A stretch of 64,000 nucleotides of DNA from DATMBF01 sp035559595 (GCA_035559595.1 DATMBF010000015.1:1-64000); one strand, 5' to 3'. Positions 32,389 to 41,963 are shown, counted from the stretch's first letter. Translations and numbers: made by a program. Notes: generated by a model from the sequence alone, not told the origin.

Positions 32389-33555
32389 TTAGAGATATTT
32401 TATTATGACAACTGTGACGTCGTCCCGCAACTCAGCTCCCTCGCGGAATTGCGTCAAACGGCGGACCAACTCCTCTCGTGCTTCCTCCGGTGTACGACGG
32501 GATTGCTCCATGAGAACAGAAACCAACCGGTGTTCGCCAAACTCTTCCTGGCGCCGGTTCACCATTTCGACCACGCCATCGGTAAAGAGGGCCAGCGTGT
32601 CTCCCCATTCAAGTGAGCGTCTCTCGACTTCAAGCGATTCATCAAAGTGGAATCGATCGCCTTTCTCCTGAACGTTTCCTGCGTAAACAGCGGGATGTGA
32701 TGGGGCAAGCCCGACGGCAGTTCCTTTGGGTCGCAACTTTTCGACCACGCCGTTCGCCTGGCGTAACAAGATTGCCGGCGTGTGGCCAGCACGACAACAT
32801 TCTATTGAACCATCCGGAAGAAGCTTCAGCAGCGATATCGTGAGAAAGTAGTTCTTCTTGAGCGTTCCAAATAATTGCCTATTCAATTGTACCATCAGCT
32901 CCCGGACATCTGCAGTTTCCCGTACAAGGAGCTGGAGGGTCGTCTGGACTTTCACGGTGTATAGGGCCGCGGAGATACCTTTGCCTGAAACATCGGCCAC
33001 AACAATCAGCTTCGATCCGTCCGCCAGTTCGAGGCAATCATAATAATCGCCGCCGACGCTTCGTGCCACTTCGCTGTAGGCCGAAATCTGGAAGTTCCCA
33101 AAAGGAAAAAGCGATTGTGGAAGCAAACTCACCTGAATGTCGCGTGCGACGGAAAGCTCATCCCGCGTAATCAGCTTATCCGAGAGCTCCAGCGCGAGAA
33201 GGAAGGTCAGGATCGCGAACAAAGCGAGAACAGCAAAACCGGTGTCGAGGCCAAGAGGAGTATTACTGAGATTTGGATCGAGGAGAATCAGAAAGAAGAG
33301 GATGATGGAACATCCGAAAAGAAACCGGCGAGCCGGTGTGAGCTTCTTGAGAAAGACAACGAGCAGATGCTCGGCGAACAGGATTCCCCGCTTCCACTTG
33401 GGGATGGCCGGGTCACGCGGCGGCATGTTGCGGATGAAAAAAGCATACATCCCTCGCGTGTCATCCCGAAAGAGCTTTTCAACTTCACCGAGTGTCAGTT
33501 CCCCTGTGAAAAGCTGAGAGAGATTCTTGATGAATCGGACTGATCGCTTGATCAT
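32389..33555 (-). CDS. PP2C-type (SpoIIE/RsbU) serine phosphatase, membrane anchored
   Basis: 388 residues from ATG 33555; longer readings run into the upstream gene. Two adjacent membrane helices lie at about 85-135 (FGCSIILFFLILL and FAVLALFAILTFLLALEL). The phosphatase domain starts with ARDIQVSLLPQSLF, has the metal-binding VGGDYYD and VADVSGKGISAAL, then FTDGVVEM and the terminal RDDVTVVIIKY, the complete SpoIIE-type set. Such enzymes dephosphorylate anti-sigma antagonists or similar phosphoproteins in partner-switching. No PAS, GAF or HAMP sensor domain; the sensor, if any, is the short N-terminal part. No partner anti-sigma gene is nearby. Confidence 0.88.
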   Translation of the reverse strand: MIKRSVRFIKNLSQLFTGELTLGEVEKLFRDDTRGMYAFFIRNMPPRDPAIPKWKRGILFAEHLLVVFLKKLTPARRFLFGCSIILFFLILLDPNLSNTPLGLDTGFAVLALFAILTFLLALELSDKLITRDELSVARDIQVSLLPQSLFPFGNFQISAYSEVARSVGGDYYDCLELADGSKLIVVADVSGKGISAALYTVKVQTTLQLLVRETADVRELMVQLNRQLFGTLKKNYFLTISLLKLLPDGSIECCRAGHTPAILLRQANGVVEKLRPKGTAVGLAPSHPAVYAGNVQEKGDRFHFDESLEVERRSLEWGDTLALFTDGVVEMVNRRQEEFGEHRLVSVLMEQSRRTPEEAREELVRRLTQFREGAELRDDVTVVIIKYL

Positions 33556-33634
33556 GAAATTGACCTTAGATACGGAACTGGAGGAAAAAAGTTGTTGTTC
33601 GGGGACGGTTTTGGAGCGAAAAGAGACCCAGCGA

Positions 33635-34798
33635 TTACTCGCTTGCTGCAGGCGAGTAGTCGAGCGGCAGGGTGTCGGCAATCCGCTCGAAAGACCAGTA
33701 TCCGTAGGTCATAACGCCCAAAGGGTCATACAGCACACCTGCTGAATTGAATGTAACCGACAACCGTTCCATAAAAAGCCACGAGGTCTGGAAATCATTC
33801 AATTCTCCGGAAGCGAACCGCGTACTCCTAGGCGCATCAAACCTTCCCCGACCTGTGACAGGCGGCATAACCCTTCCGGCGTATCCGAGGTAGGAAGATT
33901 CTTCGCTCTCTTTTCTGTAGACAATCTCGACATAATTTGCAAAGCTCAGCTTTCGCTCGAAAGGTTGTTCGCCGGGCATAAGGAGGTCGGCTGCTGTTGC
34001 CTGTTTGCGGGGACCCGCGTATCTCCCCTCGCGAGGCAGACCGGGAACCACGTAGGCCTCAAACCCTTCCTCGTTCAGTCGATTATGGAAGAGAGCGGCT
34101 AAAAAGTGACGACGCGAACCCTCATACGCCCTCCGTCGATTCTCTGCCCATCGTTGCTTTGTCCGTTCGTCTCCCTGTAGCTCCTCGAAACGGGCAACTC
34201 CACCGTATTTCGTGACCCCCTCTCGCTCAACGAAAATCTGCAGGATGATATGCACAAGATACCCGAGCGCACGATTTTCGATTTTGAGCGGTTGCTGTGC
34301 CGTTGCTTCAAATTGATCGGTCTTCTCGTCAATGCGCAAGTCGAGAACTTCCGGATTGAGGATCGTGCATTCCCTTGCATTCCGTGTCATCCCCACAAAG
34401 AGCTGTTCAAATCGCGGAAGAAGCTTTCTCCACTCCGTCGGTTCCTTCGCTGTGATTTCCACTGTCTCCGTTTGGATCGGCTTCGACTTCAATCGAATCA
34501 GAAGCGATCGGTCGGTACCATCCGTCAGTCGCACATTCTGAATCTTGACATCGTAGCCGACCATCGACACAACGAGATCGTAAACACCGATGGGAATATT
34601 CTTGATTTCGAAGAAACCGGAATCGCTTGTCGCCGCGCCAAGCATCGTCCCCGCGAGAAAGACGTTTGCCAGCGGTAGTGGCTCGCCGGATGTCGCGTCC
34701 ACAACCTTCCCGGAAAGCTTAACAAAAGGTAATGGCTGGGCGGGGAGGAGATCAAACAGGAAGGAGATACAGACGAGTGCAATGAAAGAACGCCACAT
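33635..34798 (-). CDS. Exported protein with carboxypeptidase-like regulatory (CarboxypepD_reg) domain
   Basis: 387 residues from ATG 34798 with GAGGG upstream. Signal peptide SFIALVCISFLFDLLPAQ, then a beta-sandwich CarboxypepD_reg-like domain (about 30-105) with LSGKVVDATSGEPLPLANVF, DSGFFEIKNIPIGVYDLVVS and GYDVKI, as at the start of TonB-dependent transporters. No plug or barrel follows; the rest, about 280 residues, is mixed alpha/beta with Arg-rich helices (AENRRRAYEGSRRHFLAALF). This architecture is frequent in Bacteroidota and related groups; function unknown, likely outer-membrane or periplasmic. Confidence 0.75.
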   Translation of the reverse strand: MWRSFIALVCISFLFDLLPAQPLPFVKLSGKVVDATSGEPLPLANVFLAGTMLGAATSDSGFFEIKNIPIGVYDLVVSMVGYDVKIQNVRLTDGTDRSLLIRLKSKPIQTETVEITAKEPTEWRKLLPRFEQLFVGMTRNARECTILNPEVLDLRIDEKTDQFEATAQQPLKIENRALGYLVHIILQIFVEREGVTKYGGVARFEELQGDERTKQRWAENRRRAYEGSRRHFLAALFHNRLNEEGFEAYVVPGLPREGRYAGPRKQATAADLLMPGEQPFERKLSFANYVEIVYRKESEESSYLGYAGRVMPPVTGRGRFDAPRSTRFASGELNDFQTSWLFMERLSVTFNSAGVLYDPLGVMTYGYWSFERIADTLPLDYSPAASE

Positions 34799-34875
34799 GC
34801 GTTTTACCCTCAACGAAACAATTCCCGACGACGCTCATCCGCGGGCGGCAACGCTGGCCATGCGCCACGAGCACA

Positions 34876-36270
34876 TCATTTATGGATTCCGGGCTCCGTC
34901 ATCCCACGGAGATCAAACACTTTATCAAGTTGCTCCTTCTTCAACAATCCCTTCTCCACAACAAGCTCTCTGATCGGCTTGCCGGACTTGATGTACTCTT
35001 TCGCGATCTCTGCCGCAGCAAGATAGCCGATGTGAGGGTTCAAGACCGTCACAACGCTGGTGCTGTTCTCTGCGTAGAACTGACACCGTTCCGCGTTTGC
35101 CGTGATGCCGGCAAGGCAGAACTTGATGTAGACATCGATCGCATTGCGGAGAATCTCGATCTCATGAATAAGATTGAACGCAACGACCGGCATCATCACG
35201 TTCAACTCAAGCTGACCCGCCTGCGCCGACATCAGAATAGTCGTATCGCATCCGAGAACCTGATAGCAGACCTGATTGACCATTTCTGCCATCGACGGGT
35301 TCACTTTCCCCGGCATGATCGATGAGCCGGGCTGTACCGCTGGCAGGAAAATCTCCGACAATCCGGTCTTCGGTCCAGACCCAAGCAAGCGGATGTCGTT
35401 GGATATCCGGGAGAGATCCTGGGCAAAGTTGCGGATGGCATTTGATAGCTCTACCATCGGACGGAGGCTTTGCATCGACTCGAAATAATCCTCCGCCATC
35501 TTAAACTGAATTCCCGTCTGCTTCGTCAGCTGCTCGACCATCATCGGCCGGTACTTTGGATGAGCGTTGAGGCCGGTGCCGACCGCCGTTCCCCCAATCC
35601 CCAACTCCTTTGAAGACTCCGCCGCGCGCTCAATGGCTTTGCGATGGTTCCGTACATTCACCCCATAGGCTGTGAACTCTTGTCCCAACCGAACAGGAGT
35701 CGCATCCATGAGGTGGGTCCGCCCGGACTTCACAATGTGATCGAACTCCTTTCCTTTTTGCAAAAACACCTTCTCGAGCTGCTCCAGCACGGGCAAGAGC
35801 TTCTGCACCTCAAACAACGAACCAATCCGAATTGCAGTCGGGCAAACGTCGTTCGTGGATTGCGCCATGTTCACGTGGTCGTTGGGACTGACTTTTGTAT
35901 AATCCCCTTTCTGACCGCCGAGAATCTCAATCGCCCGATTCGCGAGGACTTCGTTGCAATTCATGTTATGAGATGTTCCGGCTCCCGCCTGGTAGACATC
36001 CACAACAAACCATTCACGGAACTTGCCGCCGAGCACCTCGTCGGCCGCTTTCACGATTGCGTCGGCAATAGTCCCATCGAGAAGTCCAAGCTCCTTGTTG
36101 ACAACCGCAGCCGCTCGCTTGATGTGCATCGTCGCGTCAACATAGGCGGCTTTGGGTTTGAGACCGCTGATCGGGAAGTTTTCCAGCGCCCGGTGAGTCT
36201 GAACACCGTAATATGCATCCTTAGGAATATGACGATCACCAAGTGAATCTTTTTCTATTCGGGTTTCCAT
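34876..36270 (-). CDS. aspA: Aspartate ammonia-lyase
   Basis: 464 residues. The fumarase/aspartase signature GSSIMPGKVNPSM (about 315) contains the catalytic Ser loop; YQAGAGTSHNMNCNEVLANR (about 94), SPNDHVNMAQSTNDVCPTA and SGRTHLMDATPVRLGQEF complete the active site. The YQxGAGTS form fits AspA better than FumC, which has WQTGSGT. Reaction: L-aspartate to fumarate and ammonia, feeding amino nitrogen and carbon into the TCA cycle. ATG with AGGAG. Its presence near three GDH genes fits amino-acid catabolism. Fumarase is the less likely alternative. Confidence 0.88.
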   Translation of the reverse strand: METRIEKDSLGDRHIPKDAYYGVQTHRALENFPISGLKPKAAYVDATMHIKRAAAVVNKELGLLDGTIADAIVKAADEVLGGKFREWFVVDVYQAGAGTSHNMNCNEVLANRAIEILGGQKGDYTKVSPNDHVNMAQSTNDVCPTAIRIGSLFEVQKLLPVLEQLEKVFLQKGKEFDHIVKSGRTHLMDATPVRLGQEFTAYGVNVRNHRKAIERAAESSKELGIGGTAVGTGLNAHPKYRPMMVEQLTKQTGIQFKMAEDYFESMQSLRPMVELSNAIRNFAQDLSRISNDIRLLGSGPKTGLSEIFLPAVQPGSSIMPGKVNPSMAEMVNQVCYQVLGCDTTILMSAQAGQLELNVMMPVVAFNLIHEIEILRNAIDVYIKFCLAGITANAERCQFYAENSTSVVTVLNPHIGYLAAAEIAKEYIKSGKPIRELVVEKGLLKKEQLDKVFDLRGMTEPGIHK

Positions 36271-36383
36271 GACGAGCTCCTATTCTAGTCAGATCGATGA
36301 CAATTTTCCATCACCACTTCGTTTCAACTTACGACGCAAGAAATGCAAATTCAACCAGAGGATGGAGACGAAAACGGATTGAA

Positions 36384-36713
36384 CTACTTCCTTTTCCCCA
36401 CGAGCCAGCCAAATTTCGACCGGTCGATCCTCCCCTTATCAAACCTCACGCCTTCAAGCTCGAGGAGAGATTTCTGCCTTTTGAACAAAGCTGAGGCCGG
36501 GGGAAACGAAATCCTCCCCCGCGCATTGATAACACGATGCCAGGGGATATCCGAAGGATTGGAAATGCTATGAAGCGCATAGCCGACCAGGCGCGCCTGA
36601 CCCGGAAAGCCAGACTCCTCTGCTATCTCCCCGTACGTTGCCACCTTTCCGTAGGGGATTTGCCGAACAACGTTCCAAATGAGCACATAGGTCTGTTTCG
36701 ACGTTCGGGTCAC
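36384..36713 (-). CDS. Alkyltransferase-like (ATL) DNA repair protein
   Basis: 109 residues, only the DNA-binding domain of O6-alkylguanine-DNA alkyltransferases: IPYGKVATYGEIA, ARLVGYALHS and the active-site segment IPWHRVINARGRIS. The catalytic Cys of the PCHR motif is Trp (PWHR), the hallmark of ATL proteins. ATL proteins bind O6-alkylguanine and flag it for nucleotide excision repair instead of removing the alkyl group. GTG start, weak ribosome site. Independent of its neighbours in function. Confidence 0.9.
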   Translation of the reverse strand: MTRTSKQTYVLIWNVVRQIPYGKVATYGEIAEESGFPGQARLVGYALHSISNPSDIPWHRVINARGRISFPPASALFKRQKSLLELEGVRFDKGRIDRSKFGWLVGKRK

Positions 36714-36785
36714 GCTTGCTTTTCAAAGACGATAAGAGGGGGCGTCTGGGATGAGGTAGGCGGAGACATTGAGGAACAAAAACCG

Positions 36786-37310
36786 TTAGGGTGTCGGGGT
36801 CCCATACTTCAGCCGCAACAACGAAACAGCACCCGACCTTGATCGCGTGACAACAAAGAGATCATCGTAGATTCGTTCGTCGATCGTCACCGTCTCTGAG
36901 ACTCCAAGCTTTTTGATGATTTCCGGAATGATATTGCTGTGGCTGGACACCAGTACCGTCTTGCCCACATGCCCATTCATAATCTTCTGAACCACCTCAT
37001 CGATATGCTTCGAAAGCGGTGCCGTTGGATCCCGCATGACAATTTGCACCTGCAATCCGCGTGATTTTGCAAGAGGCTCAACGGTGTCGTAGGTCCTCCG
37101 ATACTGTGTCGAGAGAATCGCATCAATCTTCGTTTTCGCCAACACAGTTTCAAGATCACGGACGCGGTTCACGCCAGCAGGCGAGAGGGCCGGATCAATC
37201 TGCGCTGTGTCTTTTTCTGCATGCCTCACAAGAATGATGGTGGTAACGGCGTCCTGGGCAGCGCTGGGAATGTACCATGTCAGCAGAACGAGAAGAAGAT
37301 ATCTCGGCAT
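36786..37310 (-). CDS. Exported histidine phosphatase family protein
   Basis: 174 residues from ATG 37310, one base after the upstream stop. Signal peptide RYLLLVLLTWYIPSAAQ. The histidine phosphatase core is complete: LVRHAEKD (nucleophile His, RHG-like), LSPAGVNRVRDLE, STQYRRTYDTVEPLA and VLVSSHSNIIPEI with the second His. The family hydrolyses phosphomonoesters; periplasmic members can act like SixA or phytases. Substrate unknown. Confidence 0.85.
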   Translation of the reverse strand: MPRYLLLVLLTWYIPSAAQDAVTTIILVRHAEKDTAQIDPALSPAGVNRVRDLETVLAKTKIDAILSTQYRRTYDTVEPLAKSRGLQVQIVMRDPTAPLSKHIDEVVQKIMNGHVGKTVLVSSHSNIIPEIIKKLGVSETVTIDERIYDDLFVVTRSRSGAVSLLRLKYGTPTP

Positions 37311-37311
37311 G

Positions 37312-38199
37312 CTACTTTTCCTTTTGTGGAATTGCAACGATAGCTATTCTTTGACCGGAAGGATCGACAGCGAGGCGGGTAATGTTCGTCACTCCCGCAG
37401 ACGAGAAATCGGCAACCTCTTCCCATTCGGAGCCCGCCTTCCATCGAAACAATTTGCTGCCGCTGCCACACACGATTGAGCTATCCGGCAGCCAGCAATA
37501 GTCTTCCACATTCTTCATTGTCTGAATGATGGGAGTCTTCGTCCCCGTCTCCACATCAAGACGTACAATCCACCACTCTGATTCCGAGCGCTTATGAACG
37601 AAGCTGACCGAGGTTTCGCCCGGAACTTTCTGAATACAGCGACCAATCCCACGCTCGACGATCTCTGCGGAGCCGGATCGCACATCAGCCAATTGCAGCA
37701 CTGGAGGCGACCCAAGGACGAACACAGCCGCCCGATAGTCGCTCCCCCACGCATAATAGCCAACGGGCTTAAGGGCGGGGAAGAGAAGACGGGGATTACT
37801 TCCGGTCGAGTCGAACTTCCAGAGCCGTTGTGTTGAGTCCATTTCGACGCGCACAACACAGAGAGATTTGCCATCAGGCATGATCGAAGCAGAGTACTCG
37901 CCTTCGACCGTTTGGATAAACGGTCGGGAAGATTTCGTCGCGAGATCATAGCGGAGAATATTCGCCTGATTGTCTGCCCCGATTGACGTGTACAGGATTC
38001 CCTGGCCATCGAGCGTGAACGACGGCTGGTTGTCATACCCTGGCCGGCTTGTCGCGTTCGCCGGCTTGGAAACAATCGGTCGGCCATCACGCCAACGTAT
38101 TTCTGCAACAAAAATGTCGGTGTCAGGGAGTTGGACCTGCGCTGCGGCGGCTCCGTTCACCCACACCAGAAGAATCCAGGTTGTGTAATTGCGGTTCAG
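37312..38199 (-). CDS. TolB/PD40-like beta-propeller exported protein
   Basis: About 295 residues. WD40-like PD40 repeats: YDNQPSFTLDGQGILYTS, GEYSASIMPDGKSLCVV, and further blades to the end. No ATG, GTG or TTG lies near the expected start. CTG 38199 follows AAGGAG by four bases and would give a signal peptide (TTWILLVWVNGAAAAQ), so it may be a CTG start; the AAGGAG overlaps the stop of the S9 peptidase gene upstream. Such propellers bind proteins or sugars; the S9 peptidase upstream has the same kind of repeats, and the two may work together. Confidence 0.7.
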   Translation of the reverse strand: MNRNYTTWILLVWVNGAAAAQVQLPDTDIFVAEIRWRDGRPIVSKPANATSRPGYDNQPSFTLDGQGILYTSIGADNQANILRYDLATKSSRPFIQTVEGEYSASIMPDGKSLCVVRVEMDSTQRLWKFDSTGSNPRLLFPALKPVGYYAWGSDYRAAVFVLGSPPVLQLADVRSGSAEIVERGIGRCIQKVPGETSVSFVHKRSESEWWIVRLDVETGTKTPIIQTMKNVEDYCWLPDSSIVCGSGSKLFRWKAGSEWEEVADFSSAGVTNITRLAVDPSGQRIAIVAIPQKEK

Positions 38200-38207
38200 A
38201 GTACTCC

Positions 38208-40265
38208 TTAGTTCAGTGTACCGGCTTGCGCGCCTTTGGTGTGTTCGTCGATCCAATCGAGTACCGTCTTGTACCAGTATTCGGAATTCTGTGGTTTGGC
38301 AATCCAATGTCCCTCATCGGGGAAGTAGACCATTTTCGACTTCACGCCTAGACGTTGCAGAGCGGTGAACAATTGAAATCCCTCGCTCACATCGACGCGA
38401 TAATCAAGCTGTCCGTGCGTGACCAGCGTTGGAGTCTTGTACTTTGCAAGATTCCTCGCATAAGTAATGGGAGACCATTTCTGATAAAGCTCGGGCTGTT
38501 CATAGGGGATGCCCTTAAATTCCCACTCCGGGAACCAGAGCTCTTCGGTTGTTCCGTATTTGCTGACGGCGTTGAACATCCCCGCATGACTCACATAGCA
38601 TTTGAACCGGTCGGTATTCACCATCATCCAGTTCATCATATAGCCACCATAGGATGCGCCGGCGGCTGCAATGCGCGAACCGTCGATGAACGGATACGTC
38701 CGGCTGATAAACTCAACTCCTTTCATGAGGTCTTCGTACACTCTTCCTCCCCAATCGCCGCTGATCTTGTCCGTAAATGCCTGTCCATAGCCTGTACTGC
38801 CGTGGGGATTGACCATCGCCACAACGTATCCGCGACTTGCAAACATCTGCGCATTCCATCGATAGTGGAATTGATCTCCCCATTGACCCTGCGGTCCACC
38901 ATGGACGAGATAAATTACGGGATACTTTCGCTTGGCATCAAAAGCCGGTGGCTTGACGATCCATCCATGCACCTTCGTCCCCTCCGCACCATCGAACCAG
39001 AAGTCTTCCAACGGATTCATGTCAAGACGCGAGACACGCTCCGCATTCACGGATGTGAGCCGACGGAGATTCTTTCCGCTCACATCGACTCTGAACAGCT
39101 CTGCAGGTTGATTGATTGTCTCGCGCAAGAAGAGGAGAAACTTCCCGTCAGGCGAAACTGCGATGTGATGATTGTACCCTTTTTCGACGATCGTCTCTAA
39201 CTGTTTACCTGGCAATGAGATACGGAAGATGGAATGATTCCCCTTGTTGTCAGCGGTGAAGAAGAGCGACTTCGAGTCCGGCGACCAATGAGCTTCAGCG
39301 ACACTGTAGTCGTACTTTTCGGTCAGGTTGATCATGTTGCCGGTAGCGCGTTCGTAAAGAACAAGTTGATTCTGATCCGATTCAAAGCCGGCCCGATTCA
39401 TTCTGCGATAGGCGATATATCTTCCGTCGGGTGAATAGATCGGTTGACTGTCGTTGGCACGATTTTCGGTAATTCGTTTTGCCGTCCCCCCGGTTACCGG
39501 CACCACGAACAGGTCATTATTCGTGCTGATGGCAACAAGTGGATCGGTGTTTCTCGTGAAGACCATCTCTTTGCTGTCCGGTGAAAATGCATAATCCCAG
39601 CTTCCGCCAAGATCGATCGGGGGAGTATCGTAATCGCCCGGGGTAAGATCAATTGCTTGACCACCTTCTGCCGGCATAACAAAGAGATGGCTTCTCTTGC
39701 CGTCTTTCCAATAATTAAAGACACGGTACGGGAGTGTTTCAAACACTTTGGCCTTCACTTTACTTTTCTCGGCCTGTTCATTCCTCTTTTGATTGCAGTC
39801 GTCATCCGGACAATCCGGAAAGACCTCAGAAGAGAAGGCAAACCATTTTCCATCGGGAGACCAATCGAGGCCGGAGACACCGGTTGAAATCGATGAGATC
39901 TTTCGCGCTTCACCCCCGTCAACAGGAATCGTCCAGATCTGTGATTCGCCATCCCGCGTTGAGACAAAAGCAATTGTCTTTCCATCCGGCGACCATTGGG
40001 GAGAGTGATTGGTCCGTTTGGCAGAGGTCAGCTGTCGAACTTCTCCACCGGAGGCAGGAACAAGATAGATGTTGCTGCTTGAGCTATTCTCCGTTTTATT
40101 GAAGTATGTAACGACAAAAGCGACCGTGCGGCCGTCAGAAGAAATTGCCGGTGCGCCAAGTCGGCCCAGACTGATGAGGTCGTCAAACGTGATGGGGCGT
40201 TTCGATTGAGCAAACGCGGCAAGCGCGATGCAGAGCGCCGTGAGCACAACGGGAATTCTTTTCAT
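38208..40265 (-). CDS. Exported S9-family prolyl oligopeptidase (acylaminoacyl/dipeptidyl peptidase type)
   Basis: 685 residues from ATG 40265 with GGAGG six bases upstream. Signal peptide VVLTALCIALAAFAQ. The N-terminal two thirds is a seven-bladed propeller with TolB/PD40 repeats (HSPQWSPDGKTIAFVSTRDG). The C-terminal alpha/beta-hydrolase has the Ser in GASYGGYM, Asp in HGQLDYRVD and His in DEGHW, a complete triad. It cleaves short peptides in the periplasm. The next gene, a propeller protein, follows by eight bases. Confidence 0.92.
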   Translation of the reverse strand: MKRIPVVLTALCIALAAFAQSKRPITFDDLISLGRLGAPAISSDGRTVAFVVTYFNKTENSSSSNIYLVPASGGEVRQLTSAKRTNHSPQWSPDGKTIAFVSTRDGESQIWTIPVDGGEARKISSISTGVSGLDWSPDGKWFAFSSEVFPDCPDDDCNQKRNEQAEKSKVKAKVFETLPYRVFNYWKDGKRSHLFVMPAEGGQAIDLTPGDYDTPPIDLGGSWDYAFSPDSKEMVFTRNTDPLVAISTNNDLFVVPVTGGTAKRITENRANDSQPIYSPDGRYIAYRRMNRAGFESDQNQLVLYERATGNMINLTEKYDYSVAEAHWSPDSKSLFFTADNKGNHSIFRISLPGKQLETIVEKGYNHHIAVSPDGKFLLFLRETINQPAELFRVDVSGKNLRRLTSVNAERVSRLDMNPLEDFWFDGAEGTKVHGWIVKPPAFDAKRKYPVIYLVHGGPQGQWGDQFHYRWNAQMFASRGYVVAMVNPHGSTGYGQAFTDKISGDWGGRVYEDLMKGVEFISRTYPFIDGSRIAAAGASYGGYMMNWMMVNTDRFKCYVSHAGMFNAVSKYGTTEELWFPEWEFKGIPYEQPELYQKWSPITYARNLAKYKTPTLVTHGQLDYRVDVSEGFQLFTALQRLGVKSKMVYFPDEGHWIAKPQNSEYWYKTVLDWIDEHTKGAQAGTLN

Positions 40266-40320
40266 AGGAACCTCCGGAAGTATCGTTGGTTGGTACTGCC
40301 TCAAAAGAGGAGGGAAACTG

Positions 40321-40563
40321 TCAGGCAGCTTGTGCCTGGTCTTCAGACTCCTCGTAGAATTCCGTCTGGATGATCTTTCTGAAGCTCTCCGGCATCTTCT
40401 CGAAGGCGTGATCCCAGCAGAGGCTGTTGCTGAGAAACCAGCTTCCTAAGGTATTACCGTCGTCGCTTCGCCATCGGTCCCAGTATCCGTCACCCGGTCT
40501 ATGGATCTTCCAAACGAATTTCTTTTTGCAGACTGTGCAGGTTGCTTCTTTTAAGAAAGGCAT
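40321..40563 (-). CDS. Small CxxC zinc-ribbon-like protein, unknown
   Basis: 80 residues. One CxxC knuckle near the start (CTVCKKKF, about 9-12) and a third Cys at residue 49 (NSLCWDHAF), together with His 54 possibly making a zinc site. Aromatic-rich middle (RPGDGYWDRWRSDD). No signal peptide and no strong ribosome site. Candidate promoter just upstream. Family not recognised. The gap 40564-40699 behind it holds no gene. Confidence 0.6.
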   Translation of the reverse strand: MPFLKEATCTVCKKKFVWKIHRPGDGYWDRWRSDDGNTLGSWFLSNSLCWDHAFEKMPESFRKIIQTEFYEESEDQAQAA

Positions 40564-40592
40564 AAGAGGTTGTAGGAGTAATTGTTGACATA

Positions 40593-40621
40593 AACGTACG
40601 GGAAACTGAGTTGAGTTTCAA
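40593..40621 (-). promoter_or_regulatory. Candidate promoter for the CxxC protein gene
   Basis: Minus strand TTGAAA (40621-40616), 17-base spacer, TACGTT (40598-40593), start about 25 bases before the ATG. Confidence 0.45.
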
Positions 40622-40699
40622 TTACTTTTTGTTTGTTCCAAAGAAGAACAGCAATGGTCGCCAGAGACGATGTGCCCGGGACGAGAACGAGCTTATTCA

Positions 40700-41947
40700 T
40701 CAGACCCACCCACGCAGCTTACAAGCTTCTGCGACACGAGCCACTGCAACAACCATTGCAGCAAGACGCGGGTGCACCTTCTTATCCTTCATCGCCTGCT
40801 GAATCGTATGGTAAGCTTTTGTCATCTTCGCGTCCAAGGCCTCGTGAACCACGCGTTCCTCCCAGAAATACGAGTACTGATCCTGCACCATTTCAAAATA
40901 GGAAACGGTGACTCCCCCAGCGCTTGCCAGGATGTCCGGAATAACATGGACCCCTTTCTCATGAAGGATGAGATCAGCTTCCGGGGTTGTCGGACCGTTG
41001 GCAAGCTCACAGACAATCCGCGCCTTGATATTCTTTGCATTCTCTCTTTTGATGGAGTTTTCGAGAGCTGCCGGATATAAAATGTCAACATCAAGCTCCA
41101 ACACCTCGTCGCGCGGTATCGTTGATGCCCCGGGAAAACCACCAATCGAACCGGTTTTCAGCTTGTGAGTTACAAGAGCTCGAGGGTCCAAACCCTTAGG
41201 ATCGTAAACTCCACCACGGGAATCACAGACTGCAACGAGTCTTCCCCCGCCGAGAATTTCCTGATGAAGCAACGCCGCCCGCTGGCCTGCTGTGCCGAAA
41301 CCCTGGATAGCATAGGCACCGTGGGGATTGACACCTAACGTCTTGCACGCTTCACGCACCGTAAAGACTCCACCTCGGGCTGTCGCATCACGCCTGCCCT
41401 CTGTTCCTCCTGCTTGGATTGGCTTGTCCGTCAATACCCCAGGCTGGTGACGTCCGACAATGGTTTCGTACTCATCCATCATCCACACCATAGTTTGGGG
41501 ATTCGTGTACACATCAGGAGCAGGAACATCCTTGTCAACTCCAATATACGGTGCCACTGCGCGAATGTACGCACGGGCAAGATTCTCTAACTCTCGCTCA
41601 GACATCGCGCGCGGATCGCACACCACTCCACCTTTTCCGCCACCCAACGGCAAATCCAGAACAGCAGTTTTCCATGTCATCCATCCGGCCAGTGCACGAA
41701 TGGTATCCACTGTTTCATCGGGATGGAACCGGATTCCACCTTTTGCAGGACCACGTGCATAGTTGTATTGGATACGATATCCCTGAAAGACCTTCACTTC
41801 ACCGTTGTCCATTCTTACCGGCATCGTGAAGTTGAACTCCCGCTGCGGCCAAATGAGAAGCTCGGTCGTGGCTTTATCGAGATTCAGAATCCGCGCCGCC
41901 TCCAACACCTGCTTTTGCGCAACGCGAAACGAGTTATACGATTCCAT
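40700..41947 (-). CDS. Glu/Leu/Phe/Val dehydrogenase, GDH paralog A
   Basis: 415 residues from ATG 41947 with AAGGAG six bases upstream. ELFV-type dehydrogenase: substrate-domain lysines in YARGPAKGGIRF (about 72) and PLGGGKGG (about 106), catalytic Asp in VPAPDVYT, and the NAD(P) loop IQGFGTAGQRAA (about 217). The set points to NAD(P)-dependent oxidative deamination of glutamate or a branched-chain amino acid, closest to bacterial and archaeal GdhA of about 415 residues. Third gene of the unit with the receiver-PPDK protein (42160) and the zinc-ribbon protein (41964), 16 bases after the latter. Confidence 0.92.
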   Translation of the reverse strand: MESYNSFRVAQKQVLEAARILNLDKATTELLIWPQREFNFTMPVRMDNGEVKVFQGYRIQYNYARGPAKGGIRFHPDETVDTIRALAGWMTWKTAVLDLPLGGGKGGVVCDPRAMSERELENLARAYIRAVAPYIGVDKDVPAPDVYTNPQTMVWMMDEYETIVGRHQPGVLTDKPIQAGGTEGRRDATARGGVFTVREACKTLGVNPHGAYAIQGFGTAGQRAALLHQEILGGGRLVAVCDSRGGVYDPKGLDPRALVTHKLKTGSIGGFPGASTIPRDEVLELDVDILYPAALENSIKRENAKNIKARIVCELANGPTTPEADLILHEKGVHVIPDILASAGGVTVSYFEMVQDQYSYFWEERVVHEALDAKMTKAYHTIQQAMKDKKVHPRLAAMVVAVARVAEACKLRGWV

Positions 41948-41963
41948 AGCGGCTCCTTCTTGG

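Noticed and set aside
35644..36246. 200-residue plus-strand frame
   Set aside because: Antisense to aspA, whose active-site motifs are complete.
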